Source: UBA11957 sp963603285 (GTDB taxonomy: Bacteria > Bacillota > Clostridia > Lachnospirales > Lachnospiraceae). Taken from it: a stretch of DNA of 64,000 nucleotides. Below are positions 51,642 to 60,151 of the stretch, in pieces (within the stretch, counting starts at the first letter, position 1; each line of letters begins with the position of its first letter). Made by a program: the position numbers and the translations under genes. The DNA lies in NCBI GenBank assembly GCA_963603285.1, contig CAVCMG010000013.1, positions 1 to 64,000 on the forward strand, in the 5' to 3' direction. Under the pieces are notes generated by a model, which saw only the letters and a list, made by a program, of their open reading frames with translations, was not told where the DNA came from and did not search any database.

Positions 51642-53120
51642 TTACATAAATGGATTCTCTGTCGGATATCTTACACCCTTCGGCTGGTTGTAGCCGATCT
51701 CTTCCGGTGCTACGCCAAGCATCTTGAAGACCTCGAAGAGGGTCTTGCCATGGTGTCCGAAAGCAACAGCGCCATGATGCGGATAGTTTTTCTCTACCAG
51801 TACGTGACGGTAGAAACGAGCCATCTCCGGGATAGCGAACACACCGATGGCACCGAAGGAACGTGTAGCTACCGGCAGTACTTCGCCGTTGGCAACGTAT
51901 GCTCTTAAGATGCCGTCAGCTGTGCTCTGCAGACGGAAGAAGGTGATGTCACCCGGTACGATATCTCCCTCAAGAGTACCGTTGGTTACCTCTACCGGAA
52001 GGCTTCTGGCCATGATCTTCTGGTTTTTCATCTCATGGAAAGCCAGCTTCTTGGAGCATGTATTACCACAGTGGAAGCCCATAAAGGTCTCTTCCTGATC
52101 ATAGTCGAATTTGCCCTTGATATCTTCTTCGTAGATAGATTTTGTTACGGTGTTGTTGATATCCAGCAGTGTTACAACGTCATCGCTGACACACTGACCG
52201 ATGTACTCGGAAAGTGTTCCGTAGATATCTACCTCACAGGAAACCGGGATGCCCTTGCCTGTCAGACGGCTGTTAACATAGCACGGAACGAAGCCGAACT
52301 GTGTCTGGAATGCCGGCCAGCATTTACCTGTCAGGGTAACATATTTGCGGTAGCCTCTGTGCTCCTCAACCCAGTCAAGCAGTGTAAGCTCGTACTGTGC
52401 CAGCTTGTCCAGTACTTCCGGTTTCTTGTTTCCTGCACCCAGCTCTTCTGCCATCTCTTTGGCAACGTCAGCGATACGCGGATCTCCGGCATGTTTGTTG
52501 AAAGCTTCGAACAGATCCAGCTCGGAGTTCTCTTCGATCTCTACGCCCAGATTGTACAGCTGTTTGATCGGTGCGTTGCAGGCCAGGAAGTTCTGCGGAC
52601 GCGGTCCGAAGGAAATGATTTTCAGGTTCTGTAGAGCATCTACTGTACGTGCAATCGGAAGGAATTCATGGATTCTGTCTGCCAGATTCGCAGCTGTTCC
52701 TACCGGATGCTCCGGAATATAAGCTTTGACATTTCTCAGAGCCAGGTTGTAGCTTGCATTTAACAGACCGCAGTAAGCATCGCCACGGCCATCAACCAGA
52801 TCCTCTTCCTCTGCTGCAGCGATGAACATCTTCGGTCCATCAAAGTGTTTAGCCAGCAGTGTCTCGGAGATCTCCGGACCAAAGTTGCCAAGGTATACGC
52901 AAAGTGCGTTACATCCGGCTTTCTTGATATCCTCCAGAGCCTGTACCATATGGATCTCGCTCTCTACGATACAGACCGGACATTCGTAGATATCCTCTGC
53001 ATCATATTTTGCCTTGTAAGCTTCTACCAGAGCTTTTCTTCTGTTAACGGAAAGAGATTCCGGGAAACAGTCGCGGCTGACAGCCACGATACCGATTTTA
53101 ATTTTCGGCATGTTATTCAT
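51642..53120 (-). CDS. L-fucose/L-arabinose isomerase family protein
   Basis: This 492-residue enzyme has the FucI/AraA fold. Metal-ligand regions include SCEVDIYGTLSEYIG (Glu near 300), TLLDINNT (Asp near 322), GFHCGNTC (near 358) and HHGAVAFGHHGKTLF (His near 465). Members interconvert an aldose and ketose. Linked xylulokinase suggests D-xylulose or a related pentulose as product, so D-xylose or D-arabinose-type substrates fit better than fucose; that is inference. AGGAGG precedes the start. Confidence 0.85.
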   Translation of the reverse strand: MNNMPKIKIGIVAVSRDCFPESLSVNRRKALVEAYKAKYDAEDIYECPVCIVESEIHMVQALEDIKKAGCNALCVYLGNFGPEISETLLAKHFDGPKMFIAAAEEEDLVDGRGDAYCGLLNASYNLALRNVKAYIPEHPVGTAANLADRIHEFLPIARTVDALQNLKIISFGPRPQNFLACNAPIKQLYNLGVEIEENSELDLFEAFNKHAGDPRIADVAKEMAEELGAGNKKPEVLDKLAQYELTLLDWVEEHRGYRKYVTLTGKCWPAFQTQFGFVPCYVNSRLTGKGIPVSCEVDIYGTLSEYIGQCVSDDVVTLLDINNTVTKSIYEEDIKGKFDYDQEETFMGFHCGNTCSKKLAFHEMKNQKIMARSLPVEVTNGTLEGDIVPGDITFFRLQSTADGILRAYVANGEVLPVATRSFGAIGVFAIPEMARFYRHVLVEKNYPHHGAVAFGHHGKTLFEVFKMLGVAPEEIGYNQPKGVRYPTENPFM

Positions 53121-53236
53121 AGTCGTATCCTCCTAAAAATATGTATATATTTTTCAGAGCCGGGCAGAAGCAACCTCCATACGATATCTGCACAGCTTGT
53201 TTCTGCCCTGCTCTTTTGTTACCTTAATTAAATTAC

Positions 53237-54709
53237 TTAAATTGTTACTGTATCAAACAGACCTTTCACTGTCGGGTAAATCTGGGCAAATTTCTGATAA
53301 CGATCCTCATATTTAGCCACCAGCTCCGGCTCCGGCTCGATCGTCTCTACAACGTGAACGATCTTAGCTGCGGCATCCTCTACAGAAGCAAACGCGCCGC
53401 AGGCTACAGCTGCCAGCATAGCGCCACCCATACCCGGGCCTTCCTCTGCCTCGATGATATCGACTTTCAGATTCAGCACATTCGCAATGATCTTACGCCA
53501 CAGCGGACTCTTGGCACCACCGCCGCAGATCTTGGTACGTGTGATGTTAATGCCCAGCTTTCTGGCAACCTCCAGAGAATCACGCAGGGCAAAGGCTACA
53601 CCCTCTAAGACAGCCTGTGTCATATCTGCACGGCTTGTATCCATTGTCATACCGATAAATGTACCTCTTGCCAGCGGATTATTGTGCGGGGAACGCTCAC
53701 CCATCAAATACGGCAGGAAGAATACATGGTTTTCACCAAGCTTTGTAATACCTTTCTGCTCACTGGCAAAGTCCTTTGTGCCGATGATCTCTTCCATCCA
53801 CCATTTATTGCAGGATGCAGCGGAAAGCATACACCCCATCAGATGATAATGGCCATCTGCATGTGCAAAAGCATGCAGTGCATTATTCTCATCTACACCA
53901 AACTTCTCACTGGAAATAAATACCGTACCACTGGTTCCCAGAGAAATCGTACACTGACCGTCGCCAACTGTACCCGTACCGACAGCACCGGCTGCATTAT
54001 CGCCCGCACCGGCTGCGATCTTTACAGTATCCTTCATACCGAACTCTTTGGCCAGCTCCGGCTTTAATGTACCGACAACCTCGTAGCTCTCGAAAAGCTT
54101 CGGCATCTGCTCTTCTTTCACATCACAGATCTTAAGCATTTCCTTAGACCAGCAGCGGTTCTTTACATCCAGAAGCAGCATACCGGAAGCATCGGAATAA
54201 TCACAGCAATGTGTACCGGACAGCTTGTATGCGATGTAGTCCTTCGGCAGCATGATCTTTTTGATTCGTGCAAAATTCTCCGGCTCGTTTTCCTTTACCC
54301 AGAGAAGCTTCGGCGCTGTAAATCCTGCAAATGCGATATTCGCCGTATACTCAGACAGCTTGTCCTTGCCGATCTCATTGTTCAGGTAATCCACCTGCTT
54401 CTGTGTACGTCCATCGTTCCACAGGATCGCCGGACGGATCACCTCGTCGTTCTCATCCAGAATAACCAGTCCATGCATCTGACCGCCAAAGCTGATACCG
54501 CCAACCTCGGCTGCGTCAATACCGCCAAGTAATTCCTTTAATCCATCACAGACTGCACGCCACCAGTCCTCCGGCTTCTGCTCCGACCAACCCGGCTGCG
54601 GGAAATACAGCGGATACTCTCTCGAAACACTGCCACAGATCTTTCCAGCGTCATCCATCAAAAGCAGCTTCACTGCAGATGTACCCAGATCTACTCCGAT
54701 AAAATACAT
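53237..54709 (-). CDS. xylB: Xylulokinase
   Basis: This 490-residue FGGY kinase phosphorylates D-xylulose. N-terminal GVDLGTSAVKLLLMD (near 4-18) and GGQMHGLVILD (near 78-88) match XylB; the ATP-side FGGY motif region is GGGAKSPLWRKIIANVLN near 400. Length is standard (about 490). The upstream reading to 54742 uses codons inside the operator. AAGGAGG precedes the ATG at 54709. Isomerase gene follows after 116 bases. Confidence 0.93.
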   Translation of the reverse strand: MYFIGVDLGTSAVKLLLMDDAGKICGSVSREYPLYFPQPGWSEQKPEDWWRAVCDGLKELLGGIDAAEVGGISFGGQMHGLVILDENDEVIRPAILWNDGRTQKQVDYLNNEIGKDKLSEYTANIAFAGFTAPKLLWVKENEPENFARIKKIMLPKDYIAYKLSGTHCCDYSDASGMLLLDVKNRCWSKEMLKICDVKEEQMPKLFESYEVVGTLKPELAKEFGMKDTVKIAAGAGDNAAGAVGTGTVGDGQCTISLGTSGTVFISSEKFGVDENNALHAFAHADGHYHLMGCMLSAASCNKWWMEEIIGTKDFASEQKGITKLGENHVFFLPYLMGERSPHNNPLARGTFIGMTMDTSRADMTQAVLEGVAFALRDSLEVARKLGINITRTKICGGGAKSPLWRKIIANVLNLKVDIIEAEEGPGMGGAMLAAVACGAFASVEDAAAKIVHVVETIEPEPELVAKYEDRYQKFAQIYPTVKGLFDTVTI

Positions 54710-54725
54710 TGTTGCCCTCCTTAAT

Positions 54726-54739
54726 CGTGCACGTGCACG
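54726..54739. promoter_or_regulatory. Operator palindrome in the xylB leader
   Basis: A perfect 14-base palindrome CGTGCACGTGCACG lies about 15-28 bases downstream of the predicted transcription start and 17 bases before the ATG, a typical place for a LacI-family roadblock. Confidence 0.6.
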
Positions 54740-54760
54740 CAACCATCTAAACTTACAGAT

Positions 54761-54789
54761 ATTATAGTTTTATTCACACGTAAATTCAA
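54761..54789 (-). promoter_or_regulatory. Sigma-A promoter of xylB
   Basis: On the minus strand TTGAAT (54784-54789) and TATAAT (54761-54766) are 17 bases apart. Start expected near 54754. Confidence 0.8.
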
Positions 54790-54893
54790 CAGACAATCGC
54801 AGGAAATCTCTGCTTTTGTATACCTTTCACAGATTATCTGTCCATATTTTAGTGATTCCGTTTCTTGACACTCATTTCGTGTCCGTTCCCGAT

Positions 54894-55940
54894 TTATTTT
54901 CTCACCGTAAATTTGTAGATGGTCTCCGTATCATACGGCTCTCCTGCCTCATACACAACATCCGGAAAATGTGTATAATGCACCGCATCCGGATACCCCT
55001 GTGTCTCAAAGCAGTACGCCGCCCGCTTTCCATACACAGCGCCATTTTTGCCCTTTGTGCCCTCTGCAATAAAGTTTGCCGTATAAAACTGCATTCCCGG
55101 CTGATCCGTACTGATCGTCATTTCAATACCTGTTTTCGATGCATACGCCCGGCCAACCTCACGAATCTCACCGGTATACTTGTCCAGCACGTAATTGTGA
55201 TCGTATCCACCGGCCCGCTCCAGCTGCACATACTTCTCTTCAATCTTATCTCCGATTTTATGCTGTGTCAGGAAATCCATCGGTGTCCCTTTTACAGAAA
55301 CAATATTACCATTCGGGTATACCTCTTCATTGATTTCTGTAAAAAACTGCGCCTGGATCTGCACTTCCTGATCCTCAATATCTCCCCGATCGTGTCCGTT
55401 CAGATTAAAATAGGCATGGTTTGTCATATTGATCAGCGTCGCTTCATCAGAAATTGCAAAATAACGGATATGCAGCGCATTCTCCTCATCCAGAGAATAC
55501 GTCACGATCACATCCAGCGCACCCGGGAAGCCCTGATCCTTGTGCGGACTGTGCAAAGAAAATGCAATCGCACATTCGTCCTCCCGCACCTCATACCGCC
55601 ACATTCTCTGATGATAGCCGTGAAATCCACCATGCAGACATTGTTTCCCATCGTTGGCATCCAATGTATACGTCTGTCCGTCCAGTGTAAAGCTGGCTCC
55701 GGCAATACGGTTACCTACGCGGCCAAGCGTTCCGCCAAAGGCATTATCGTCGGTCGCATAGTCTGCTGCATTGTCATATCCCAGCATCACATCCGTCATC
55801 TGTCCATCCCGGTCCGGCACGAGCAACGATACGATTCTTGCCCCGTAGTCAGTCATGGACAGACGCATACCCTTCTTATTTTCAACCGTGATCAGACTAA
55901 CCTCTGTTCCATCCTGCAGCGTTCCAAATTTCTGTACCAT
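54894..55940 (-). CDS. galM: Aldose 1-epimerase
   Basis: This 348-residue mutarotase interconverts sugar anomers. It has GTLGRVGNRIAGASFTLDGQTY near 70-91, LHGGFHGYHQRMW with the catalytic base region His near 107, TNHAYFNLNGHD with the acid His near 172, and a C-terminal CFETQGYPDAVHY with catalytic Glu near 306. It lies upstream of xylB in the same direction; a separate xylB promoter lies between. AGGAGG precedes the start. Confidence 0.94.
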   Translation of the reverse strand: MVQKFGTLQDGTEVSLITVENKKGMRLSMTDYGARIVSLLVPDRDGQMTDVMLGYDNAADYATDDNAFGGTLGRVGNRIAGASFTLDGQTYTLDANDGKQCLHGGFHGYHQRMWRYEVREDECAIAFSLHSPHKDQGFPGALDVIVTYSLDEENALHIRYFAISDEATLINMTNHAYFNLNGHDRGDIEDQEVQIQAQFFTEINEEVYPNGNIVSVKGTPMDFLTQHKIGDKIEEKYVQLERAGGYDHNYVLDKYTGEIREVGRAYASKTGIEMTISTDQPGMQFYTANFIAEGTKGKNGAVYGKRAAYCFETQGYPDAVHYTHFPDVVYEAGEPYDTETIYKFTVRK

Positions 55941-56089
55941 CTTTTGAAAGCCCTCCTGTTTTTGTATTTCTTACTATAATAAAGCAACAGCATTTTTAAC
56001 CATCGTAGCATAGCATGATCCGCTTCGCAATCCAAAAGTCTGCCCTTTTTCTTATACAGTTTTTATCTCAAAAAAATTTTTTCTGCAAA

Positions 56090-56122
56090 TGTAACCTTTT
56101 CCCTTCCCTGTTCGTGTTATAG
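56090..56122 (+). promoter_or_regulatory. ECF-like promoter of the broken sigma locus
   Basis: TGTAAC (56090-56095), a CTTTTCCC run and TTATAG (56117-56122) match the sequence before the intact ECF locus on the opposite strand (63231-63262) in order and spacing (21 versus 20 bases). Autoregulation by the cognate sigma factor is inferred. Confidence 0.5.
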
Positions 56123-56208
56123 TTGAAAGGCCTTTCAAAGAGCTTTTAAAAAACTGCCGCAGACAGTTTTTACAAAGCGAAAGAATACAAGAAACTGAGG
56201 GATCACTC

Positions 56209-56511
56209 ATGCGACAACCCGTAGAACAACTGATGCGAGCGTACCAGTCCCACCTCTTTGTGGCAGCCTTCAACGTATGTAAGGATGCAGAAGATTCCAA
56301 AGATGTGGTGCAGGATACCTTTATTCAGTACCATACATCCACAAAAGACTTTACCGATGAACAGCACATCCGTGCATGGCTGTTTCGCGTAGCGCTCAAT
56401 CGCGCAAAAGATATCAATCGGTCTTTCTGGCGAAAGCATAAGGTTTCGCTGGAGGACTACACGGAAACGCTGCCTATGCTTCGGATCTGGGCGATATCAA
56501 GACAATGGTAA
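56209..56511 (+). pseudogene. Truncated ECF sigma factor (region 2 only)
   Basis: A 100-codon frame starts like an ECF sigma factor: PVEQLMRAYQSHLFVAAFNVCKDAEDSKDVVQDTFIQYHTSTKDF and HIRAWLFRVALNRAKDINRSFWRKHK match region 2. After DYTETLPM the frame runs into unrelated codons and stops; region 4 is missing. The break near 56470-56500 joins the tail of another gene in a different frame, so a deletion removed the sigma C-terminus and the start of its neighbour. Confidence 0.8.
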
Positions 56512-56728
56512 GATCTATCTGACCTATAAAAATCTGAAATTTGATATCACTTCTGCTATGGATGCAGGTAAAACCAAATTTACTTTTACCGCAGATGGTG
56601 AAACACATTACGTCACTGTAAATGATACTGAAAACGAGGGTACCGGCAGTTACAGCCTGTCTGACGACTGCGTTGGTCCGGACGGCAATGCTTCTGGTGA
56701 CGCTTCCGATTACGAAGCACTGAACTGA
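56480..56728 (+). pseudogene. C-terminal remnant of a downstream gene
   Basis: In the +1 frame relative to the sigma fragment, codons read YQDNGKIYLTYKNLKFDITSAM and continue AGKTKFTFTADGETHYVTVN to TGA at 56728. Composition and amphipathic beta-strand pattern are protein-like, with an Asp/Gly/Ser-rich end. No start codon or ribosome site precedes it. It is probably the tail of an extracytoplasmic protein once co-encoded with the sigma factor. Confidence 0.65.
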
Positions 56729-56770
56729 AACATCCCCAGTCTGAACTGGTATCACGGGCTGACAAATACG

Positions 56771-56806
56771 CTGCGGGACTGGATTTCCGGTCTCGCAGCT
56801 TTTTTG
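56771..56806 (+). terminator. Terminator of the broken ECF locus
   Basis: GCTGCGGGAC-type arms (56771-56782 with 56789-56800) are followed by T6. Sixteen bases (56771-56786) are identical to the hairpin at 61100-61115 beside the intact ECF locus. Confidence 0.85.
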
Positions 56807-56861
56807 TTACCATGCATATGAAAAGCTGCTCCGGTAAACCAGTTCTGAATTACAGGAAAAA

Positions 56862-56887
56862 CCGCCGGAGTCTACAGTCTCCGACGG
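56862..56887 (-). terminator. Terminator of the tartrate dehydratase operon
   Basis: CCGCCGGAG (56862-56870) pairs with CTCCGACGG (56879-56887); on the minus strand T5 follows. Located 86 bases after the ttdB stop. Confidence 0.8.
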
Positions 56888-56972
56888 TCTTTCTGGCTGA
56901 AAAAGTTGACTTACCCGGCAAAATGGACTTTGCCGTATTTCAAAAAACAGTTTTCGTTAGGAGGATCACTGT

Positions 56973-57599
56973 TTATTTGATGAAGCTTACATGCTTGCAG
57001 ATCTCTTCGATCGCAGCATCTTTTCTCTTGTTAAAGATGACTTTGTTCTCTTCAAAGAGGTTTCTTCCCTCGGTATCGATGGACACGATCAGCGGGCCAA
57101 ACTCTTTGACACGGCAGTGCCACAGTGTCTCCGGCATACCCAGGTCACGCCACTGGGCATCAACGATCTCTTCTACCTCGGTAGCGGCCACAACAGCGTT
57201 TCCTGCCGGGAATACACAGTGGATCGCTTTAAAATTCTTGCAGGCATACTCTGTATTCGGTCCCATACCGCCTTTACCGATGATCACCTTGACACCTGTC
57301 TGCTCTACAAACTCTTTCTCGAATTTTTCCATACGCATACTGGTGGTCGGTCCTACGGATACCATCTCAAATTTATCATTTTCCAGCGGACGGATGATCG
57401 GTCCGGCATGGAAAATAGCTGCGTCACGGACATTGACCGGCAGCTCACGTCCGGCTTCTACCAGACGTCTGTGTGCCACGTCACGGCAGGTTGTCATACT
57501 TCCGTTCAGATATACGATATCTCCGATATGGATATCCGCCAGATCTTCTGCGGAAATTGGTGTTGTCAGAATTTTCTTTCCATCTTTTACTTCGATCAT
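56973..57599 (-). CDS. ttdB: L(+)-tartrate dehydratase, beta subunit
   Basis: This 208-residue subunit resembles E. coli TtdB through most of its length, for example TTCRDVAHRRLVEAG, IFHAGPIIRP, MVSVGPTTSMRMEKFEKEF, IIGKGGMGP and WHCRVKEFGPLIVSIDT. It forms the C-terminal part of the class I fumarase fold and binds substrate with the alpha subunit. The gene overlaps ttdA as ATGA. Because class I fumarase beta subunits are similar, fumarate hydration remains possible, but neighbours favour tartrate. Confidence 0.88.
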   Translation of the reverse strand: MIEVKDGKKILTTPISAEDLADIHIGDIVYLNGSMTTCRDVAHRRLVEAGRELPVNVRDAAIFHAGPIIRPLENDKFEMVSVGPTTSMRMEKFEKEFVEQTGVKVIIGKGGMGPNTEYACKNFKAIHCVFPAGNAVVAATEVEEIVDAQWRDLGMPETLWHCRVKEFGPLIVSIDTEGRNLFEENKVIFNKRKDAAIEEICKHVSFIK

Positions 57600-58495
57600 A
57601 ATGTTACCCCCGAATGTGTTGTGATTGTATAGTTGAGATCCTTATCAAAGATAATATGGCCGCGTCTGTGGGACCAGCATCCGACATTGACAGCAACGCC
57701 GATGGTGGAAGGATGTCTGGCTGTATTCTCGATATGTACGCCCATAACGGAATACTTTCCGCCCATACCCTGCGGCCCAAGGCCGATCGCATTGATACCA
57801 TCTTCGAGCAGTTTTTCCATGGAGGCTGCTCTTTCATTCTCATTGTGGCTGCCCAGCGGACGCATCAGAGCTTTCTTTGACAGAAGCGCTGCTGTCTCTA
57901 CAGAAGTTGCCACACCAACACCTACCAGAAGCGGAGGACATGCGTTCAGTCCGTAGGTTGTCATCACATCCATAACGAATTTTGTAACACCCTCATAACC
58001 GGCACCCGGCATCAGAACCATAGCCTTACCCGGCAGTGTACATCCGCCACCTGCCATATAGGAATAGATCTCGCACTTGTCGCTGTCCGGAACGATATCC
58101 CAGAATACGGTCGGTGTACCTTTACCTACATTTCTGCCGGTATTGTACTCGTCAAATGTCTCTACACTGTTGTGACGCAGTGGAGCTTCCTTTGTCGCAC
58201 GGACAACTGCTTCCTTTAACAGGGCTTCCAGCTCACCGATCAGTGGGAAGTTTGTACCGCATTTTACCCAGAACTGCAATACACCGGTATCCTGGCAGCT
58301 CGGTCTGTTGAGATCTTTGGCCAGCTTCTGGTTACGTTTCATCGTCTGATAGATAACCCTGGACAGCGGGCTGTCCTCTTTCTCTCCCAGTTCATCCAGC
58401 TTTGCGATAATATCATCCGGCAGCACTTTGCCAATGTAGGATACAAAGTTTGCCATATAAGTGGTAAGCTGTTCTACCTGTTCTTTCTTACCCAT
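57596..58495 (-). CDS. ttdA: L(+)-tartrate dehydratase, alpha subunit
   Basis: This 299-residue 4Fe-4S subunit dehydrates L(+)-tartrate to oxaloacetate. Segments shared with E. coli TtdA as I recall it include NRPSCQDTG (cluster Cys near 67), SYMAGGGCTLPGKAMVLMP (near 144), LNACPPLLVGVGVATSVETAA (near 184) and GVHIENTARHPSTIGVAVNVGCW (near 248). Typical length is 303. AGGAG precedes the start. Upstream is a dicarboxylate-type transporter and a divergent LysR gene, the ttd layout seen in E. coli. Confidence 0.9.
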   Translation of the reverse strand: MGKKEQVEQLTTYMANFVSYIGKVLPDDIIAKLDELGEKEDSPLSRVIYQTMKRNQKLAKDLNRPSCQDTGVLQFWVKCGTNFPLIGELEALLKEAVVRATKEAPLRHNSVETFDEYNTGRNVGKGTPTVFWDIVPDSDKCEIYSYMAGGGCTLPGKAMVLMPGAGYEGVTKFVMDVMTTYGLNACPPLLVGVGVATSVETAALLSKKALMRPLGSHNENERAASMEKLLEDGINAIGLGPQGMGGKYSVMGVHIENTARHPSTIGVAVNVGCWSHRRGHIIFDKDLNYTITTHSGVTL

Positions 58496-58564
58496 AGTTG
58501 TAGTCTCCTTTTATATGTAATATTTTTTCAGTTACGTTGTATGTTTGCTGACCGCCACCGTTCT

Positions 58565-59827
58565 TTACGGGAAGAACGGGAAAGCGATCGGCAGGATGAT
58601 CATGCTGACAATCGTAGCGATCACGATCAGCGGACATCCGGCTTTTACATAGTCCTTAAAGGTATACCCACCGGCACCGACGACCATCGTATTGGCCGGC
58701 ATACCGATCGGTGTGGCGTATGCGCAGGAACCACCGATGACACAGGCCATCAGAACGGCTCTCGGATCTGCACCCATGCCCTGTGCGATGGACAGACAGA
58801 TCGGCACCATCAGCGCTGTTGTCGCTGTATTGGACATAAAGTTTGTCATCACACAGCACAGCAGGAATACGACCAGTGTCAGAAGATATGGTGACGGGTT
58901 TGCGCCAAGAGCGCCGATCACCTTGTCTGCGATCAGCTCGCCTGCTCCCGTCTCCTGCAGGGCGCTTGCCAGAGAAAGCGTACCGCCAAAAAGAAAAATG
59001 GTTTTGAGATCGATAGACTTTAACGCATCCTTCTCTGAAATAACACCTGTCAGGATCAGAAGCAGTGCGCCGATACCGCCGGTGATACACAGCTTGATAC
59101 CGATGACTTCTTCAAAGATCATTGCCAGGATCGTAGCCACCAGAATGATCAACGACAGCCACTGTTTCCACTTCGGCACATCGCTGAAATCACGTTCTAC
59201 GAAAATGTCATCCTCTCCGGTCTCGTGGCCTGGCAGTAATTTATAACCGATCGTCGCATAAAAAACGATACCTGCAACTAGGATCGGCAGACCAACGATC
59301 GCATACTCAAAAAAGCCAAATTTCAGTCCCAGAGGCTCCAAAGCACTCTGTGCGATCATATTTCCCGGTGCGCCGATCAGTGAAAGATTGCCGCCCATGG
59401 CTGCTGCAAATACCAGCGGCATCAGAAGGCGTGATCTCTTATATCCGGATTTTGCTGCGATACCGATCACAACCGGAATCAGTACAGCGGCTGTTCCCGT
59501 ATTGGAAAGGACACCGCTCATCAGTCCTACGATCACCATGATCGCAATGATCAGTCTGCGTTCTGTACCGGCAAACCTTGTAACGATCGCACCAATCTTG
59601 TTGGCCATACCTGTTTCAAACAGTGCGCCGCCTACAATAAACATGGCGACAAACAGGATGACGTTACTGTCGATGAATCCGCCAAACGCTGTTTTGATAT
59701 CCAGCACTCCTGTTATGACCAGTCCCAGACAGACGATCATGGATGTGACACCGAGCGGTATCTTTTCCAGAACGAACATGATGACAGCAAACAGGAGAAA
59801 CAGTAAGGTTATGGTTGAGGGACTCAT
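58565..59827 (-). CDS. SLC13/DASS family dicarboxylate transporter
   Basis: This 420-residue membrane protein has about eleven helices and the two repeats of the SLC13/ArsB-like fold: GVLSNTGTAAVLIPVVIGIA near 119 and MTNFMSNTATTALMVPICLSIA near 329, both with the SNT motif that forms the substrate and sodium sites. Position ahead of ttdA suggests tartrate uptake, possibly in exchange for succinate. AGGAGG-like site precedes the start. Confidence 0.88.
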   Translation of the reverse strand: MSPSTITLLFLLFAVIMFVLEKIPLGVTSMIVCLGLVITGVLDIKTAFGGFIDSNVILFVAMFIVGGALFETGMANKIGAIVTRFAGTERRLIIAIMVIVGLMSGVLSNTGTAAVLIPVVIGIAAKSGYKRSRLLMPLVFAAAMGGNLSLIGAPGNMIAQSALEPLGLKFGFFEYAIVGLPILVAGIVFYATIGYKLLPGHETGEDDIFVERDFSDVPKWKQWLSLIILVATILAMIFEEVIGIKLCITGGIGALLLILTGVISEKDALKSIDLKTIFLFGGTLSLASALQETGAGELIADKVIGALGANPSPYLLTLVVFLLCCVMTNFMSNTATTALMVPICLSIAQGMGADPRAVLMACVIGGSCAYATPIGMPANTMVVGAGGYTFKDYVKAGCPLIVIATIVSMIILPIAFPFFP

Positions 59828-59934
59828 ATTTTGATTTCCTCCGTTTTCTTTCTTTTCTTCTTTTTTGTAATGATTACACTTTTTGTTTTCTCTGCTGTTA
59901 CAGCCCGGCCGGTCTGTATCTCTTGCATGGTCTT

Positions 59935-59964
59935 AGTATAGCCTTTGTTTTTCTATCTGTACAA
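59935..59964 (-). promoter_or_regulatory. Sigma-A promoter of the tartrate operon
   Basis: On the minus strand TTGTAC (59959-59964) and TATACT (59935-59940) are 18 bases apart, about 108 bases before the transporter start. Confidence 0.7.
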
Positions 59965-59983
59965 TTACATAAACTGATGCATT

Positions 59984-60000
59984 CATAAATAAAATTTATG
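59984..60000. promoter_or_regulatory. LysR operator-like inverted repeat
   Basis: CATAAAT, three bases, ATTTATG is a perfect 7-3-7 inverted repeat (T-N11-A type) lying between the two divergent promoters, 20 bases upstream of the tartrate operon's minus-thirty-five box. Confidence 0.6.
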
Positions 60001-60151
60001 TTTTGTCTCATTTTCATGCAGTTTTTACAAAAAACATGCTATAATCTTACATAACAGAGGGAGTGTTTTTGGTGAATCTATCCAAAAAATGATGTGAAAA
60101 GTTTTTCTGATAAACCATGTTTTTACGCGAAAAAGGGAGGAGAACTACCCT

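Larger units (their letters stand above)
59828..60151. other. Divergent promoter region of the tartrate operon and its LysR gene
   Basis: The 324 bases hold a minus promoter (59935-59964), a palindromic operator candidate (59984-60000) and, for the plus gene, an extended minus-ten TGCTATAAT at 60037-60045 with no good minus-thirty-five. No gene is visible. Confidence 0.65.

Noticed and set aside
54816..55979. Open frame of 387 codons on the plus strand
   Set aside because: It lies antisense to galM, is rich in Arg/His/Ile and has no recognisable motif or ribosome site.
56812..57624. Open frame of 270 codons on the plus strand over ttdB
   Set aside because: Antisense to a gene with clear TtdB-type motifs; Ser/Thr/Pro-biased composition and no start context.
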